Origin: Amyloporia xantha
Taxonomy: Eukaryota > Basidiomycota > Agaricomycetes > Polyporales > Adustoporiaceae
Assembly (NCBI GenBank): GCA_036971615.1
Contig: JAYKKR010000042.1
Coordinates: forward strand, 62,001 to 126,000
Length of the DNA stretch: 64,000 nucleotides
Reading direction: 5' to 3'
Shown here: positions 35,631-47,583 of the stretch, piece after piece
Position numbering within the stretch: the first letter of the stretch is position 1
Layout: each line of letters starts with the position of its first letter
The notes under the pieces: generated by a model
What the model was told of the DNA's origin: nothing
The model's database searches: none
The model's input: the letters and a program-made list of their open reading frames with translations, nothing else
Program-made: the position numbers and the translations under genes

Positions 35631-38600
35631 ATGTCGTCTCCTTCAAAATCACGTCGGATCCGTGTACGCGATGTCGATATCAGCGATGCTCCGCCGTCAT
35701 TTCCCTTCAGCTTGTACGATATGATGGAGCAGACATCATCTGATGGCGGGCCAGTAGAAGGGCTTCGTACGCCCAATGAACCAAGTCCACCTACCAGCAT
35801 GGATATTGAAGAGCAAGAAGAGAGTCCAAATCCCCTGATAGAATGGGCTATGGATACAAGCGATGATAGAGCCGATCATGATCCTGACAGTATGCGCAAG
35901 AACAAGGACGAGGCAGACCTGCACAAAAAAGTGAGGTTTTTCTCGATACATTGTTCATTTGGCCTTGTTGAACATAGGCATTTAGAAGAAACCATATGAT
36001 CCTCTGGCGGAACTTGTGGGGTTGGAAAATGATATCATATTGATCCTCCTTACACGCCTCATTGATCGTGGTACAGGTGACCCCTGCCAATGTGGTTCAC
36101 TTGTTGAAACTGCAAATTTCCGTTGTCGAGATTGCTTTGGAGCTCAAGTGATGTGCAAGCACTGCATAACACAAGGTCATCTTCACAACCCGTTTCACAG
36201 AATTGAGGAGTGGACTGGCAAACACTTTAGCCCAGTAACATTGAACTCACTCGGCCTCGTTATTCACCTCAATCATATTGGCTCTGAATGCCCACATACC
36301 AACCCTACCTGTCGACATTCTTTGACTGTTATTAATTCCACTGGAATTCAGTCTTGCACAGTAGCTCCTTGTCAATGTCCCAACAGCACATCATTTGTGT
36401 TACAGTTGTTCCAGCATGGACTATTTCCTGCTACAGCAAGACAACCTCGCACAGTTTTCACTGAGCATGTTCTCAGGGATTTTCATATTGATACCTCAAC
36501 ATCAAGAGTGACTGCTTATGATTTTATGCGCAAATTGCAAAGGCTCACGGATTCCATTTTTCCTGATAATACCCCAGTATGATTTCAGTATTCATCAGAC
36601 TCCAATTAACTGATGGCAGTTTTATATAGGATCGTTACCGGGAATTTCTTCGAGTGGCTCGTGTATGGCGATTTCTGCAGGCTCGGAAAAGAAGTGGACA
36701 GGCATTTGGGATATCAAAGTTTCTACCTGAACATCTGAAAGACCTAGTCTGTGTGCTGTGCCCAGCATGTCCTCATCATGGCATCAATACAGAGGAAGCA
36801 TCTGATAATTCAAAAAAGTGGGCATGCTCTGATGTTCATATTGCTGCCCTGTTAATTGAGAATGCATCAGACATCTAGATACCTTATTTCTGTCTGTGGA
36901 TGGAAATTTTGGTCTCAGCCTTAAAGAAGGCAAATCTAGCAATGATCATGAAGCATTGTCAGATGGGTTGGCATTTTTTCCAAATGAAGAGAATTTCAGA
37001 GATTATCTTCTGAAGGTTAAAACTGATGATGATGTGAGCCATTTTGATATTTAACAGGCTTTCTAAGTATCTGACTAGCATCTAGACTGCACCATGCTTC
37101 TCTTCAAATTTGCCTGCAGAGCTTCATAAAAAGAAGAATGGACCAAATGTCTCTGGTATTATCTCTATTGTATGCTCAAGACATGCATTTTTCTGGCCAC
37201 AAGGGACTGTGGATATGCAAAAGGGAGAAAGGTAAAGCTTGGTTTCCAGTTGTTTGAACATGTCAATTGATAGCAAACTAGATACTCTGGTGCAGACTAT
37301 GCTTTGGCTGGTGCACTCAAATGCACTGGTGATGTCAGCCAGATCTACCTTGCATATGACAAAGCTTGTGGATATTGCAAAAACATACTACAACGATTTC
37401 AAAAACAATTTCCACATCTTGCACCACTTTTGGAAAAAATCACTTATCTTGTACCCAAACTCCATCTTTTTGGTCATGGAGAAAGTTGTCAACTGCTGCA
37501 TTCATTCAATTACACTATTGGATCAGGAAGAACAGATGGTGAAGCAACTGAGCGTGTCTGGTCTCAAGCTAATGGCAATATTGCAAGCACTAGAGAGATG
37601 GACAGTGGCCACCGCCATGATGTCTTGAATGACCAGCATTCATCGTCAAATTGGGAGAAGACAGTTGGACTAGGTCAGAGATTTCTTTTCTATTTTATAT
37701 TATTGTTGAACAGGAAATAGTGGATCTTCTGAATAAAAGATTGCAGCATGCAAAGTCTCAAGCTACTGAGATCTCAGAAGAGTTTGAGGAGCTTAGTCAA
37801 GCAAATGAACAATTTCTGGATGCTTGGAACAAATTAAATGAAGAGCCTGAAGTTGAAGGATCATCCATAAAAAGTGTTTACAAATTGTCTACCTCTTCTG
37901 GTAAGTGAGTAAGTCACAGGTTGGATCTGCATTAATAATGGAAATTAGCTCCCACTCAAAGTCAGATATTTGCTCATTTGACAGCTACTAGTACTGCAAA
38001 ACAAGCTATTCAAGCTGACCAGACTAGCAGTATGTCAGCATACATTTATCAAGCTCTGGAGCTGGAAAACCTAGGGTTAGTGATATATGTTGAGACAAAA
38101 ATAGTCTTGCTAACCTTCTACAAGCTGCAAAATTCTGCATGAATCAGATGCAAATAATATAGTCTCTCTGTGCAAGCAGTACACTACATTATATGATTCA
38201 TGGTCAGATCTGACAGCAGTTCACATGCCATTGGAGAAGATTGATATAGAGCCAGTCATGATTGGCGATCACAATCTTTACTTCCCAATTCTACCATCAA
38301 GGCTCAGTAAAGCTATCATAAATGCACATGGACTTCAAGCATTAGCAGACATTGAAGGAAGACTTAGAAAGGGACAGCTTGGGGATTCTTTCCAAAATGT
38401 GAAGGTGTTTATTCGCCACAAAGCCCTTCTTCATCAATTCAAGAAAAGTTCAAGATACCATGGTAAAAGCAAAAGAGCAATTACCCGTGCCCAGAAACAA
38501 AGTGCCAAGCTTTCCACTGTAATCAGTAGTTGCCAGGCAATATACAACAAAGCTCATAATGCACTTCAGTCTCTTGGAGTTGATATTACAGTGGCTGGCT

Positions 38601-39046
38601 ATCTTCAAATGAAAAAAGAAGATCTTCAATTGGATGGTTTGGAAGATTTCTTCAAGCTTGGAAGAGGAAAGAAAAAAGTCAGTTGGATTTGGAAGGTGAA
38701 ATCTGGAAGTTCAGATATTTCAGATATCAATGCATGGTGTACAGAAGGTCAGTGATATCATAAATATGGCTTTTATAATACTATAATTATTATTATGTGA
38801 GCAGCAGATCGAGTGGAATGGTTTGAGTGCAAGGCAAATTATGCAAGATGGAGTGAAGAGGCAGATATTCTGGAGGAGGAGCTAAGAAGATGCTGGAGAT
38901 TCTACAACTTTTTTTCCAAAACATGGCTGCAGTTGCTGATTCCACATGCTGTATCAGACAGTGATCTGGGATACAATGCTTATATATCCAAAACCTCAGC
39001 AATGTTTTTGCGTCTGCGCAATGCAATCAAATTCCAAGACAGGTAA
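35631..39046 (+). CDS. KDZ (Kyakuja-Dileera-Zisupton) transposase, with lesions
   Basis: Starts MSSPSKSRRIRVRDV. After an intron it has the CxC2-type cysteine cluster (CQCGSLVETANFRCRDC, VMCKHCITQGH, C-P-H and C-R-H pairs), then DRYREFLRVARVWRFL, VCVLCPACPHHGIN, LFLSVDGNFGL, IVCSRHAFFWPQG with DMQKGER, and the core LAYDKACGYCKN, VPKLHLFGHGESCQ and GRTDGEATERVWSQAN, whose acidic and His residues match the KDZ catalytic core. The last exons have a Lys-rich part and RVEWFECKANYARWSEEAD. The frame changes near 36876 and a TAG lies near 37086, so the copy is probably inactive unless these are sequence errors. The gene is AT-rich compared with its neighbours. No terminal inverted repeats were identified. 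Confidence 0.85.
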
Positions 39047-40270
39047 AATTGCTTTTTGAATACATATGAACATAATACTGATGTTCCTCTGTCTAGCAGT
39101 TGGATGCCATGATTTTTGATGTTATATCTTATTTAAATCAAAAATGTAATGAAATAATACTGGTACATTGTACCTGTAACAGATATGATCTATCAGCAAA
39201 ACTCACCACTTTTCTTATGTGTTGGGAAAAATCTCCCTCACTGAATGGAACTCATTTGAAATTTATCTTCCTGATCTATCTGAGATTTTTCTGATTCCAC
39301 TCATCAGATTCTTTTTAGTGCTAATCTATCTCTTATTTCTCTAATTCTGCTTATTGAATTTTTGTTGACTGCTGATCTGTCTAAGAATGCTAATAAAATA
39401 CTCAGAAATTTTTGTGAGCTCTTTTAATTGTCTTATGTTTTAGCTGTTTTGCACTTGTGACTTGTATGTAGACATGAAAATGTCAGCAGAAAGAGACAGC
39501 TTTTTGATAGACTTATATTGTGCTCCTTGCGCAAAGACACAAACAGGCACCTTAGAAAATTGTTCTTTGTGTAATAAGTGTTTTGTAAATGAGAGAGAAA
39601 GAGAGAATAAGTCAGCAAGGGAAGTGTGAAACCTTCTATCCAGCCTTATAGGTAGCTATAGGGTGCAGAAATTCTTCCTTTACCAGTTTTACATATTCTT
39701 GAATCTTGAACAAGCTACAGTTCAATAAATACTAGTACATAATTTTGAAAGATGAAATGGTACACTAAATGATACAATTGAGCACTGTACTGCTGTCTAC
39801 ATGTTCTTAGTTGTTTCTGATGAATGCTTATCTTGGCATTTGTGTTTCTGCTGTGAGTACTTTTTACATAGTTTGGCCATGTCATATCACTGGTTTTGGA
39901 GTGATCATTTGCAGGTATGGACATTGTAGAAGTATTACATAGAGATTACAGTGAGTATTATGCTAGCCAATTTTACTTACCCTTACTGATGGACTGATTA
40001 AAACCATGTTTAGTGTCCTTAGTGCTTTTCACCTTTATCAATTAGTTATCCTGCTGTAAGAGTGCTATAGTAATGCATGTTCTTTATTTTGGCTGTTATT
40101 CCATAGAGCTCTCATGTAATAGTCTTGTCAATATGTTTCAGTTTCTCAAACCATTCTTTGTAAAATGTGTCTATTTCAATATCACTGGACCAATATCAGC
40201 CCACTACCTGCCTATATCACAACCATTCCATCTCATTGAGAGAGGATCTTTTCTAATGAGCTATACTCTG
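39047..40270. other. AT-rich region after the KDZ gene; possible last KDZ exon, otherwise no gene
   Basis: A GT donor at 39042 suggests one more short KDZ exon near 39100. The rest is AT-rich with short frames only and no recognisable motif. It is probably the 3' flank of the KDZ element. Confidence 0.4.
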
Positions 40271-41554
40271 CTATTCCTGATAATTAGCAATAAGTGGCAT
40301 TGAATAGGCATTATTAGCCTGGGAAGTTGTTCCTGATACACCTGCAGAGGAGCGATGCAGGCCAGCAGTGCTGATTGCATTTTGCGGGTTTGTAGCTTGC
40401 TTGTTCTGCTGTGCATAAAGGGGTTCAGGTAACACCCGGTTCTGCACGGACCAACTCAATTTCAATAACAAGACAATATTATTTGAGAAGACACTCACAG
40501 CACGGTCGAGCTCAAGACACTTGAGCTTGAGCTCACATGCATCACGGTGTAGACCTGCCACAATGCTCTGTAGATACAGCGTACCAGGTGAGCTCAGTGT
40601 TTGCTTCAGGTGTGGTCTCAAATGACACCTACCTTTGCCGTCTTAGAATTCAGCCCCTTGAAACATTCGAGCTTGTGAAATGGGACCGGAAAGAGCTCTA
40701 AGCTCAGAAGCTGCTCGTGCAGCTGATCCACATATGCCTCCAAACTTGCAGTATAGATGACCCGCCTCTGCGGTGCGCCCATCAACAATCTGCAGTTCCA
40801 GAAGAAATACGGAAGAGTCAGCACCATCGTCGCACCTACTCAAGGCTGCGTTACATCAGCGGATGGAATGCACGCACAACTCCTCCTGGGTGAGAAGGGC
40901 CTTTTCGAGAGTGTGATTCCACATTTTTCGCCGTTTCATGCCCTCGCGCCGGGTGCAGAGTCGCACATAGCTGTTAGCAATGCCCACACATGAGCTGGCT
41001 TGCGTGCAAGATGCCTCCTGTGCGTCAGAGACAGACCCATTCAGCAGTCTTGCTGTTGAACTGGGGCCTGCCTGGGTAGCAGGTGGCGGGAAGTGAGCAG
41101 GTGGCGGGAAGTGAGCAGGTGGTGGGAAGTGATAATCTGGCTCGGGCGTAAGACCAGGCGGCATTGTGCTCGACATATGCACCGTCGCCAGCTCTGGAGA
41201 AGACGTGTCGGACACTGATGTCGGTAAGGGGACGAGGCCGAACATCGGTGATGAAAACACGACGGAACTCTGCGATGGATCTCGCCCGTCTATGGATGAA
41301 GACGAATCCATGTATCGCGATAAGTACTCGGTATCGGCTGACGAGGGAGAGTACAGCGCCGGCGCCATGACCGGGAACGAGCTCGGGTTGAGCATCAGGT
41401 TGTGCGGCTCCGACGCGCCATGGGAAGATGGGAAGTCCGAGGCATTGCTGCCAGGATACTGGGAGTGCAGGTCAGCGGAGAAGGAGTGATCCAGGTCGGG
41501 GGAGGAGGTAGACGGAGAATAGATGGGCGTGCCGGTGATAGCGTCTGAGGACAT
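40271..41554 (-). CDS. uncharacterised protein, related to the divergent gene at 43079
   Basis: The start at 41554 (MSSDAITGTPIYSPS) is chosen because the sequence turns Ser/Pro-rich and low in complexity, as in the partner gene; an upstream ATG at 41914 is possible. The middle has a threefold HFPPPA repeat. After an intron a conserved module reads RRVIYTASLEAYVDQLHEQL followed by FPVPFHKL, then GLNSKTAK, and after another intron VAGLHRDACELKLKC. The partner gene at 43079-44528 has the same layout: RNYLECIEQYVQWLHDQI, PVPFNRV, GMSTRSIR, VHMQNEIRELHSQL. I recognise this only as an arrangement seen in Agaricomycete hypothetical proteins; the function is unknown. The module looks helical and could mediate pairing. 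Confidence 0.6.
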
Positions 41555-41914
41555 GGATGGGCGTATGCAGCGTGAGGGCAGGTGATGGCGGCGTGGAGAG
41601 ATATGCAGATATGAAGGAGACAGAGACGCGGGGTCACGGGCGAAGGACGATGTCGTTCTGCTGTTCTGTTTAAGCAGGCGTGGGGTGTTCGCATCCCGGA
41701 AAGGATGGTAGATGACCGGGACCGACGAAGGAATGCGAGCTGGGAGCGAGATGGTGATTGGCAGCAAAACGCCGTGTTGGCCGTGTCTGGTTAAAGTGAA
41801 GAAGACACAGAGGGCGTTCTTCTCTGCGTGGGAGGACGCAGCCGTGTAGAGCTGATTACCATTGACGGGAGCATTCCTGGGCCCCCGCCCGCTAGATCGG
41901 GGCCTCTTCATCAA

Positions 41915-43078
41915 CTCTCTTCACATCACGTTCGATGCTGTCTTCCTCCCCCAGTCCGTGACATTTTATGACACTGTGCTCACGACCACACCACTACGCC
42001 CGCACGCGCCTACCTTGAGACTAGGACGAATCGGTGCAACGTGCTTGCGGATGCGATCGTCACGAATCTTTGGACTGCGACGAGGTGTTTTGGAATTTGA
42101 AGGTGAGTTGGCTGAGTGCCGTGGCAGGATTTAGGGTTCGAAGGAAATCCCGCGACGTTGACATGTGGTGATGGGACGCCCGGGTCCGTGGTACTGTATT
42201 GGGTCGCATCCTCTTCGCAAGCTGACCGGCGGTCCAGAACATCCTCCTTTCGGTCCTTGGCATGCTTTCCTCGTCCTCTCTCTACCCTTCCTGCCCTGAT
42301 CTCACGCTGTAACCGGCCTTTCCTCCAACTGCCTGCACGCCCTCCCCGTCTTCCTCCCGAACGTTGGCCGACCGATATGATAATATTGTCCGATCCAGCA
42401 CCCATGTCCAGAGATCGTCTCACCTCCTCGCTGGTGCTCTCTTTGACCAGGGCACGCATGCCAGCTTCACGCATTTGTCAGCGCCTGCATTAATTTCACA
42501 TGCGCGTCACCGATGGTCGCAAGCTTAAGGGCACCGAAGTACTCTGATGTGCGTGCTTTGTACTTACGGACCTCAACAGCCTATTCACGCGTCTACATCC
42601 GCCAGGCCCCAACGAGCCAAACGAGCCACCTGATTGTGATCTCGGTCCGGGTACGTTCTAAACTAGTGTTTCTACAATGGGAACGGTGTGTTGCCGTACA
42701 GACATGGCGACTGGAAGAACCCCTGGCTGTGTGCTGCCAGCCCAGCGTCGGCCAGCTCGGAGAAACTCTACGGTGGAAAGGGTTATCAGATTATGTATTG
42801 CTTACTGCGGGCTGGATCTGGATCCCTTCCTAGTCCTAAATTCGATCGCGGGATCCTCCCAGCGCCACTCGGAATCCTCCTTCATCTCCTCCTATCACTC
42901 CCAAATTAGGCAGTCCCACTTCTCCCCCGTCATGCATATGCCCAACTTTGCGACAATTGATTTCTCTGGCGATGGTCTTCCGCCGTTCGCAGGTGACTAG
43001 TCGCGCCCACCCTCCCTTTCCAGTATAAAGCACGTCTCTGTCGGTCCCTTCTCGCGTTCAGTCCTTCCTTTCCCCACC
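41915..43078. other. intergenic region between the head-to-head gene pair
   Basis: About 1.2 kb (1.5 kb if the later start at 41554 is right) separates two divergently transcribed genes. Open frames here are short, Arg/Ser-rich and overlap on both strands. A TATA-like AGTATAAAG lies at about 43021-43029, 50 bp before the start at 43079. It probably acts as a promoter region for both genes. Confidence 0.4.
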
Positions 43079-44528
43079 ATGCAATTGTACGCAGTCTCCT
43101 CCGAGCGTGGCTCCTACAATCATCCCGCGCACAACATGCATACCACCTTCGTAGTAAGTGTATTCTGGTCATTCCAGTGCTCAGGCAGGTGCTCATCGTG
43201 CGTCACCAATCCAGTCGGACCCGTACAAGCCCGACGTCACCAATATAGAGCTTTCTGTCACTGATTGTTCTCTCCAATATGACTACTTTTCCCAATCTCC
43301 GTTCTCTCAACAGGCGTATCTGCAGCCTATTTACTCTCATCTGCAGCCAGCTTCGCAATTTGTCTTCCCATCCCCTGCACCGGGACCCGCGCCTCAAGAA
43401 GGCCATGTTGCCTATTCTCCAGAGGTCCCTCTCCACGCGCCCATCCCGCTTTCTAGGTACTCCACTCTCATTCCTCCCACCCCTTTCGCGTCCGCGCACC
43501 ATCCTCCCACGCCCAGTCCACAGCCATCCCATGTCAGTTTCCAGCGGTGTGCCACCCGTGGATCTGAAACGCAGCCGCAAATTTCCTCTCCTCCTGCTTC
43601 TGTGCCTTCGGCAGACTCTGCCCAAATTTCCTCTCCCCCTGCTTCTGCGCTTTCGCCAGACTCTGCCACGGCATCGGTAGAGTCTACCCCGCTGGAATAC
43701 TATAGCAATGCCCCGCGAGTTACCTTTCAGACACCGTCCGAGCTTCTCACAGAACTCAACGTGCGCGACAACAATGGCTCGTTTGGATCACGGGGTACAA
43801 AAACATCTGTCCCGGGGCCTGCGGCAACCGTTGAAAGCAACAGCATCGTGCGGCAGGCGAGCAAGAGCAACGCGAGTACTAGGAGTAACAATAGGAAGGG
43901 CGCGAAGAAACAACAGCCCGTGACGCAGCGCAAGGCATACTTCCGTGCCGTCGCGGAGGCTATCGGGTTCACGACGACGGATCCGTGAGTGGATTTGTTG
44001 GTTCACTTGATGTTTGTGAATGTGAGCACTGAAGCAAAAAAATTGCAGAGACACGATGACGTCGCACGATAAGAAGCGCAATTATTTGGAGTGCATTGAA
44101 CAGTACGTGCAGTGGTTACATGATCAGATCCGGCTCGTTGGGTATGAGCCTGTGCCCTTCAATCGTGTTTCCACGGAATGCGTGTATGAGCCTTCCGCTC
44201 GTGGAATGAGCACTCGCTCTATACGCGTATGTGTGACTCTGAGCAAGAGTTTTTGCAAGTGGCCTGACGTGAATGTCTTCTGACAGACTATCCTTGTGCA
44301 CATGCAAAACGAGATCCGGGAACTCCATTCGCAGCTGGCCGCAAAGGAATGCCAGGTGAGGCCCCGCATACCTATGGCTCCCTTGAATTGATGATAACAC
44401 TGTTCATTACTCTCCATATCGAGCAGTCTGCTAATCTGTAAATGCGACTGTCCACACAGCAGGCCTCTGTGGATGCGCACCAGCTCAGAAGACATTCCAT
44501 AGCGATGCTTCCTGACGCCTCCTCATAG
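43079..44528 (+). CDS. uncharacterised protein with Y-L-E-x-Y-V-x-x-L-H module
   Basis: Starts MQLYAVSSERGSYNH. It has a long Pro/Ser-rich part with two near-identical repeats (QISSPPASVPSADSA, QISSPPASALSPDSA), a basic linker (NRKGAKKQQP), RKAYFRAVAEAIGFTTTDP, and after an intron HDKKRNYLECIEQYVQWLHD, VGYEPVPFNRV, GMSTRSIR. A further exon encodes VHMQNEIRELHSQLAAKE, and a last short one ends MLPDASS with a stop at 44526-44528. The same modules in the same order are found in the divergent neighbour 40271-41554. The family is not known to me. The basic and helical segments would suit a nuclear regulator, but no DNA-binding fold was recognised. The first intron (43154-43184) is very short in this model and may be wrong. 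Confidence 0.6.
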
Positions 44529-45044
44529 CCTTAAGAATAGCAATGGAGGGTTAGTTCGACATCAGGAGGCAATTAGTATGCTACAATATGAGTACAATCT
44601 AACACAAGCTACGAGCTACGAGCTGCGTACCTTGTAAATGATAATATGATCTCCTGAGCGCAGTGCAAAACGACGTTAGCCCTTTTGCCTACATTTATTG
44701 TCCGCGAGGGCATCCATCGCCATATGTAGACAGTATGTACGGGATCATATAAGTAGTATCTGTAGGATTGTCCCAGAAGCATGAAATGTGAGATATGTGA
44801 GATACGCATTGGAGGGAGTGGGCATACATGACGAGACAAGCCCCAAGCAACACACAACGAAACGTGAGATCGTCTAAGATCAATATCTGAGACCTGGATT
44901 CAAATGCATGAATGAGATGATCAACTCACGATGACTTTACTGCACACAAAGTATAGAATGGATACATGAAGGGAATAGCAGTGCGGAGGCCGATGATGAG
45001 TCCGACTGGCATACATGAAGATTCCAATAGCGATGTTAATGGGC
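44529..45044. other. no gene seen
   Basis: Only short overlapping frames without motifs. Nothing can be supported here. Confidence 0.4.
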
Positions 45045-45290
45045 GCCAATGTCACGCGCGTCGACAGTCGCACGTACATCCGGCTAGAAATTGGATTGTG
45101 AGATCGACTCCACCAAGAGAGCGCATGCACAAATGAGTCATAAGGATTTGTGACATGCTCCTGAAGGCTACAAAATTAATTTCAGCATGCTCATTGGCTC
45201 AGCAGGCACGCTGGAGCACTTCAATGAGGGTTGGTCTTGACTTGCACACGTGACTCATGCGACCACATGTCACAAGTCATATAACTCTCA
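45045..45290. repeat. dispersed repeat, copy 1 (partner 57655-57880)
   Basis: Direct, diverged copy of 57655-57880. Shared strings include GTCACGCGCGTCG, GGATTGTGAGATCGACTCCAC, GCATGCACAAATGAGTC, GGCACGCTGGAGCA and GGTTGGTCTTGACT / GATTGGTCTTGACT. No open frame is shared. Confidence 0.75.
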
Positions 45291-45502
45291 AATGAAAGAC
45301 CAGATGTGTCGGGCACGGCAATTGGGCTTATATCGTGTGCATTCATATTTGATTATAAATACTGATCACAGATAAATACAGAGCAGATTGAACAGCTTGA
45401 ACGACAATGCAGTAATGACATGAAGAGATAGCAATGAATCGCGCAAGAGTTTTCATGCACCTCTCGTATACAAGTATTAACATTTGTACAAACTAGTTAT
45501 CT

Positions 45503-45941
45503 TCAACAGCTGTGATTTCCGGCAGCTGAGTAAGTCATCATCATCCCACAAGGACACTCCATGATTAGCGCGTCAAATTCGTCTCGAGATAGGCCAGGAT
45601 TTTCCATGTCCACCATCTTTAACAGCTGCGAAAGTGCAGCATCGTAGTCCAGCGTCGAATTCGGCATCATAGAAGAGTGAACACTGTCATCGACTAGACC
45701 CGCATTTCGTCAATCTTCAATAGATTGCTCATGGTTGCACAAATATGAGACTTACCGCGACGCCGTTTAGTCTTGCGTATATCTGTAGAACTCGAGGTAG
45801 ATGCTCTTTCTGTCATGCGTGTACTTTTGTGATTCACTGCTACATGTGTGTGCGTGTGCGTGCGTGTATGTGAGTGTGAGTTGCGCATCGCGTATTCTAT
45901 GACTCACAGTTCTTGTTCCCAGTCCTAGTTGTCTTAGTCAT
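45503..45941 (-). CDS. small uncharacterised protein (~100 aa)
   Basis: A multi-exon minus-strand model with three introns can be spliced from 45941 (MTKTTRTGNKN) to a stop at 45503-45505. The middle is Ser/Thr-rich and basic (STDIRKTKRRR). The C-terminal half is acidic and helical-looking (LDYDAALSQLLKMVDMENPG, then SRDEFDALIMECPCG). All joins use GT-AG and keep frame. I do not recognise it. The (T/C)G-rich intron contains the microsatellite at 45845-45880. Confidence 0.45.
45845..45880. repeat. TG/GC microsatellite
   Basis: A run of alternating TG with CG interruptions (GTGTGTGCGTGTGCG and onward) lies inside the first intron of the small gene. Confidence 0.7.
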
Positions 45942-46208
45942 ACTCGCATCTACTCATGGATTTTAGCTGCTTCCAAAAGTGTATAAAGAAGTTGAAATCA
46001 ACACACCAACAGTAGCGTTGGAGGTTGGGAGAATGTTCCCTCGAGAATAATCAGGTCCGACGCTAGAGCTGCAGGCAGCTGGAAACGTTGCTAAGATGTG
46101 ATGTGGTGCAAGATAGTCATCAAAGCAACCCACATCTGAGAGGGTACTCTCGAGTTGGAATATCAGAAAGTATAAAATACTTCTCTAGTGGTACTACGGG
46201 TGGTTCTG

Positions 46209-47300
46209 TCAGTTCGTCCTAGAGAAGCGAAAATAAAACTTCATACCAAAATAGCCGCACAGGCCTCTTGTACACCTTGCTACCCATAGCTTGCACGAAG
46301 GATCATTCCCAGGATGCCAAATCCCTAATGTAGTCTCTGTGTACGCATTTTGACTGGCGTCGAGAGCAGCGCACATGCAACTGGGCGCACGGAATTCATG
46401 AGTCTTGCGTAACCCAGCCAGATTTTCGGCAGGGACACGCTCCCCGTCATTGATCGGCCTGTGAATGTTTAGTGAAGACCTGATGAGGATAATGAATACC
46501 ACACCACTCGAACGGTATCAACGCTCCTGTAGAACGATCGAAATGCAGGATGACACCTTTCGTCTTTGTGATGCGACGCTTGAATGGAGCAAATCCGTGA
46601 GGGTCGTTGGCATTCAGATAATCACCGGGGTAGTGGATTGGAGGGAAGTCTTCTTTCATGGCTAGAATTGAGGTGAGGACACGACCGGTGCTACTGCTTT
46701 ATAAAATTCTTTGCACCAGCCAGGTTACAGAACTGAGCCGAACGGGGTTTGTGACACAGAAGGCAATGTTTGGTAACTGCGGTCAAGTCATTCTAATTTG
46801 CTATCAGTATAACGCGATGCCTTCTGCGATATCGCTTACGTGTAAACGAGCCATGTCATAACAGAGGCACATAACGGGGCCCTCACGACCCGAGAGTTTA
46901 AAGTGACTTGGCTAAATGAGTTCTCCGGTGCGTAAGTGCATAGGAACGGAAGCGTATCCTGAGTCGCTCGCAAAATCAGTGCAATTTGGATAAGCATGTC
47001 ATAGTGTGATTGGCTCACGAGAATAGCGTTGAATTCCTCGCTGAGTTAGGACACTATATGCCTAGATCGGGTTCGGTTGCTTCCCAACTTACAGCCATCT
47101 GCGAAACGAGTAAGAATTGGCGAATGAGCACGTGATACACCTCGGAGAGCTTCAATTTGAATTTCGTCGGCGAGTTGCAACACTTTGGCGATCGGTACGG
47201 ACTCTCTACTGTATATACGCGTCGAATGTGCTCTGAGCGTTACTATTCGTGTCTCCACAAGAGGCAAGCGAAGAAGGTTGTCATTGTAAGTATATTTCAT
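46209..47300 (-). CDS. uncharacterised multi-exon gene
   Basis: Minus-strand frames joined by GT-AG introns give MKYTYNDNLLRLPLVETRIV, VLQLADEIQIEALRG, then SQSHYDMLIQIALILRATQD and FLCTYAPENSFSQVTL, followed by a block with DFPPIHYPGDYLN and ILHFDRSTGALIPFEW, and a last block with TTLGIWHPGNDP. The composition looks like real protein rather than chance, and codon blocks follow each other without overlap. I do not know the family, and the exon order after 46850 is uncertain. Confidence 0.4.
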
Positions 47301-47583
47301 TTTCCTGTGCCGGCATAGATACAGGAATGAGACGTAAGTGAGATAGATGAAATAAATGTCAGTCTAATCCTTCGACTCCTCCTGTTCAAGGCGGGCTTCT
47401 CGGGTATGATTACATCTTCTCTACAGGTGCATTCTTTTGATAAGACAGCACACACATGAACATCACTAGAAAGTTACGGCATATCCCAACTTTGACTTCC
47501 GAGCAGAAGTCCATAGCATTCCATTGGGTCAATCGGAGCTATGAAAAGTCGTGCAGCATGCCTAGGTGATATTCATCCAGTAA

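Noticed and set aside
42010..42493. Overlapping frames of 125-154 codons on both strands
   Set aside because: Arg/Ser-rich frames in GC-rich intergenic DNA between two divergent genes; neither has a motif.
40271..44528. Divergent gene pair as HD1/HD2 mating-type genes
   Set aside because: No homeodomain signature (W-F-x-N-x-R) was found in either protein, and the shared module is different.
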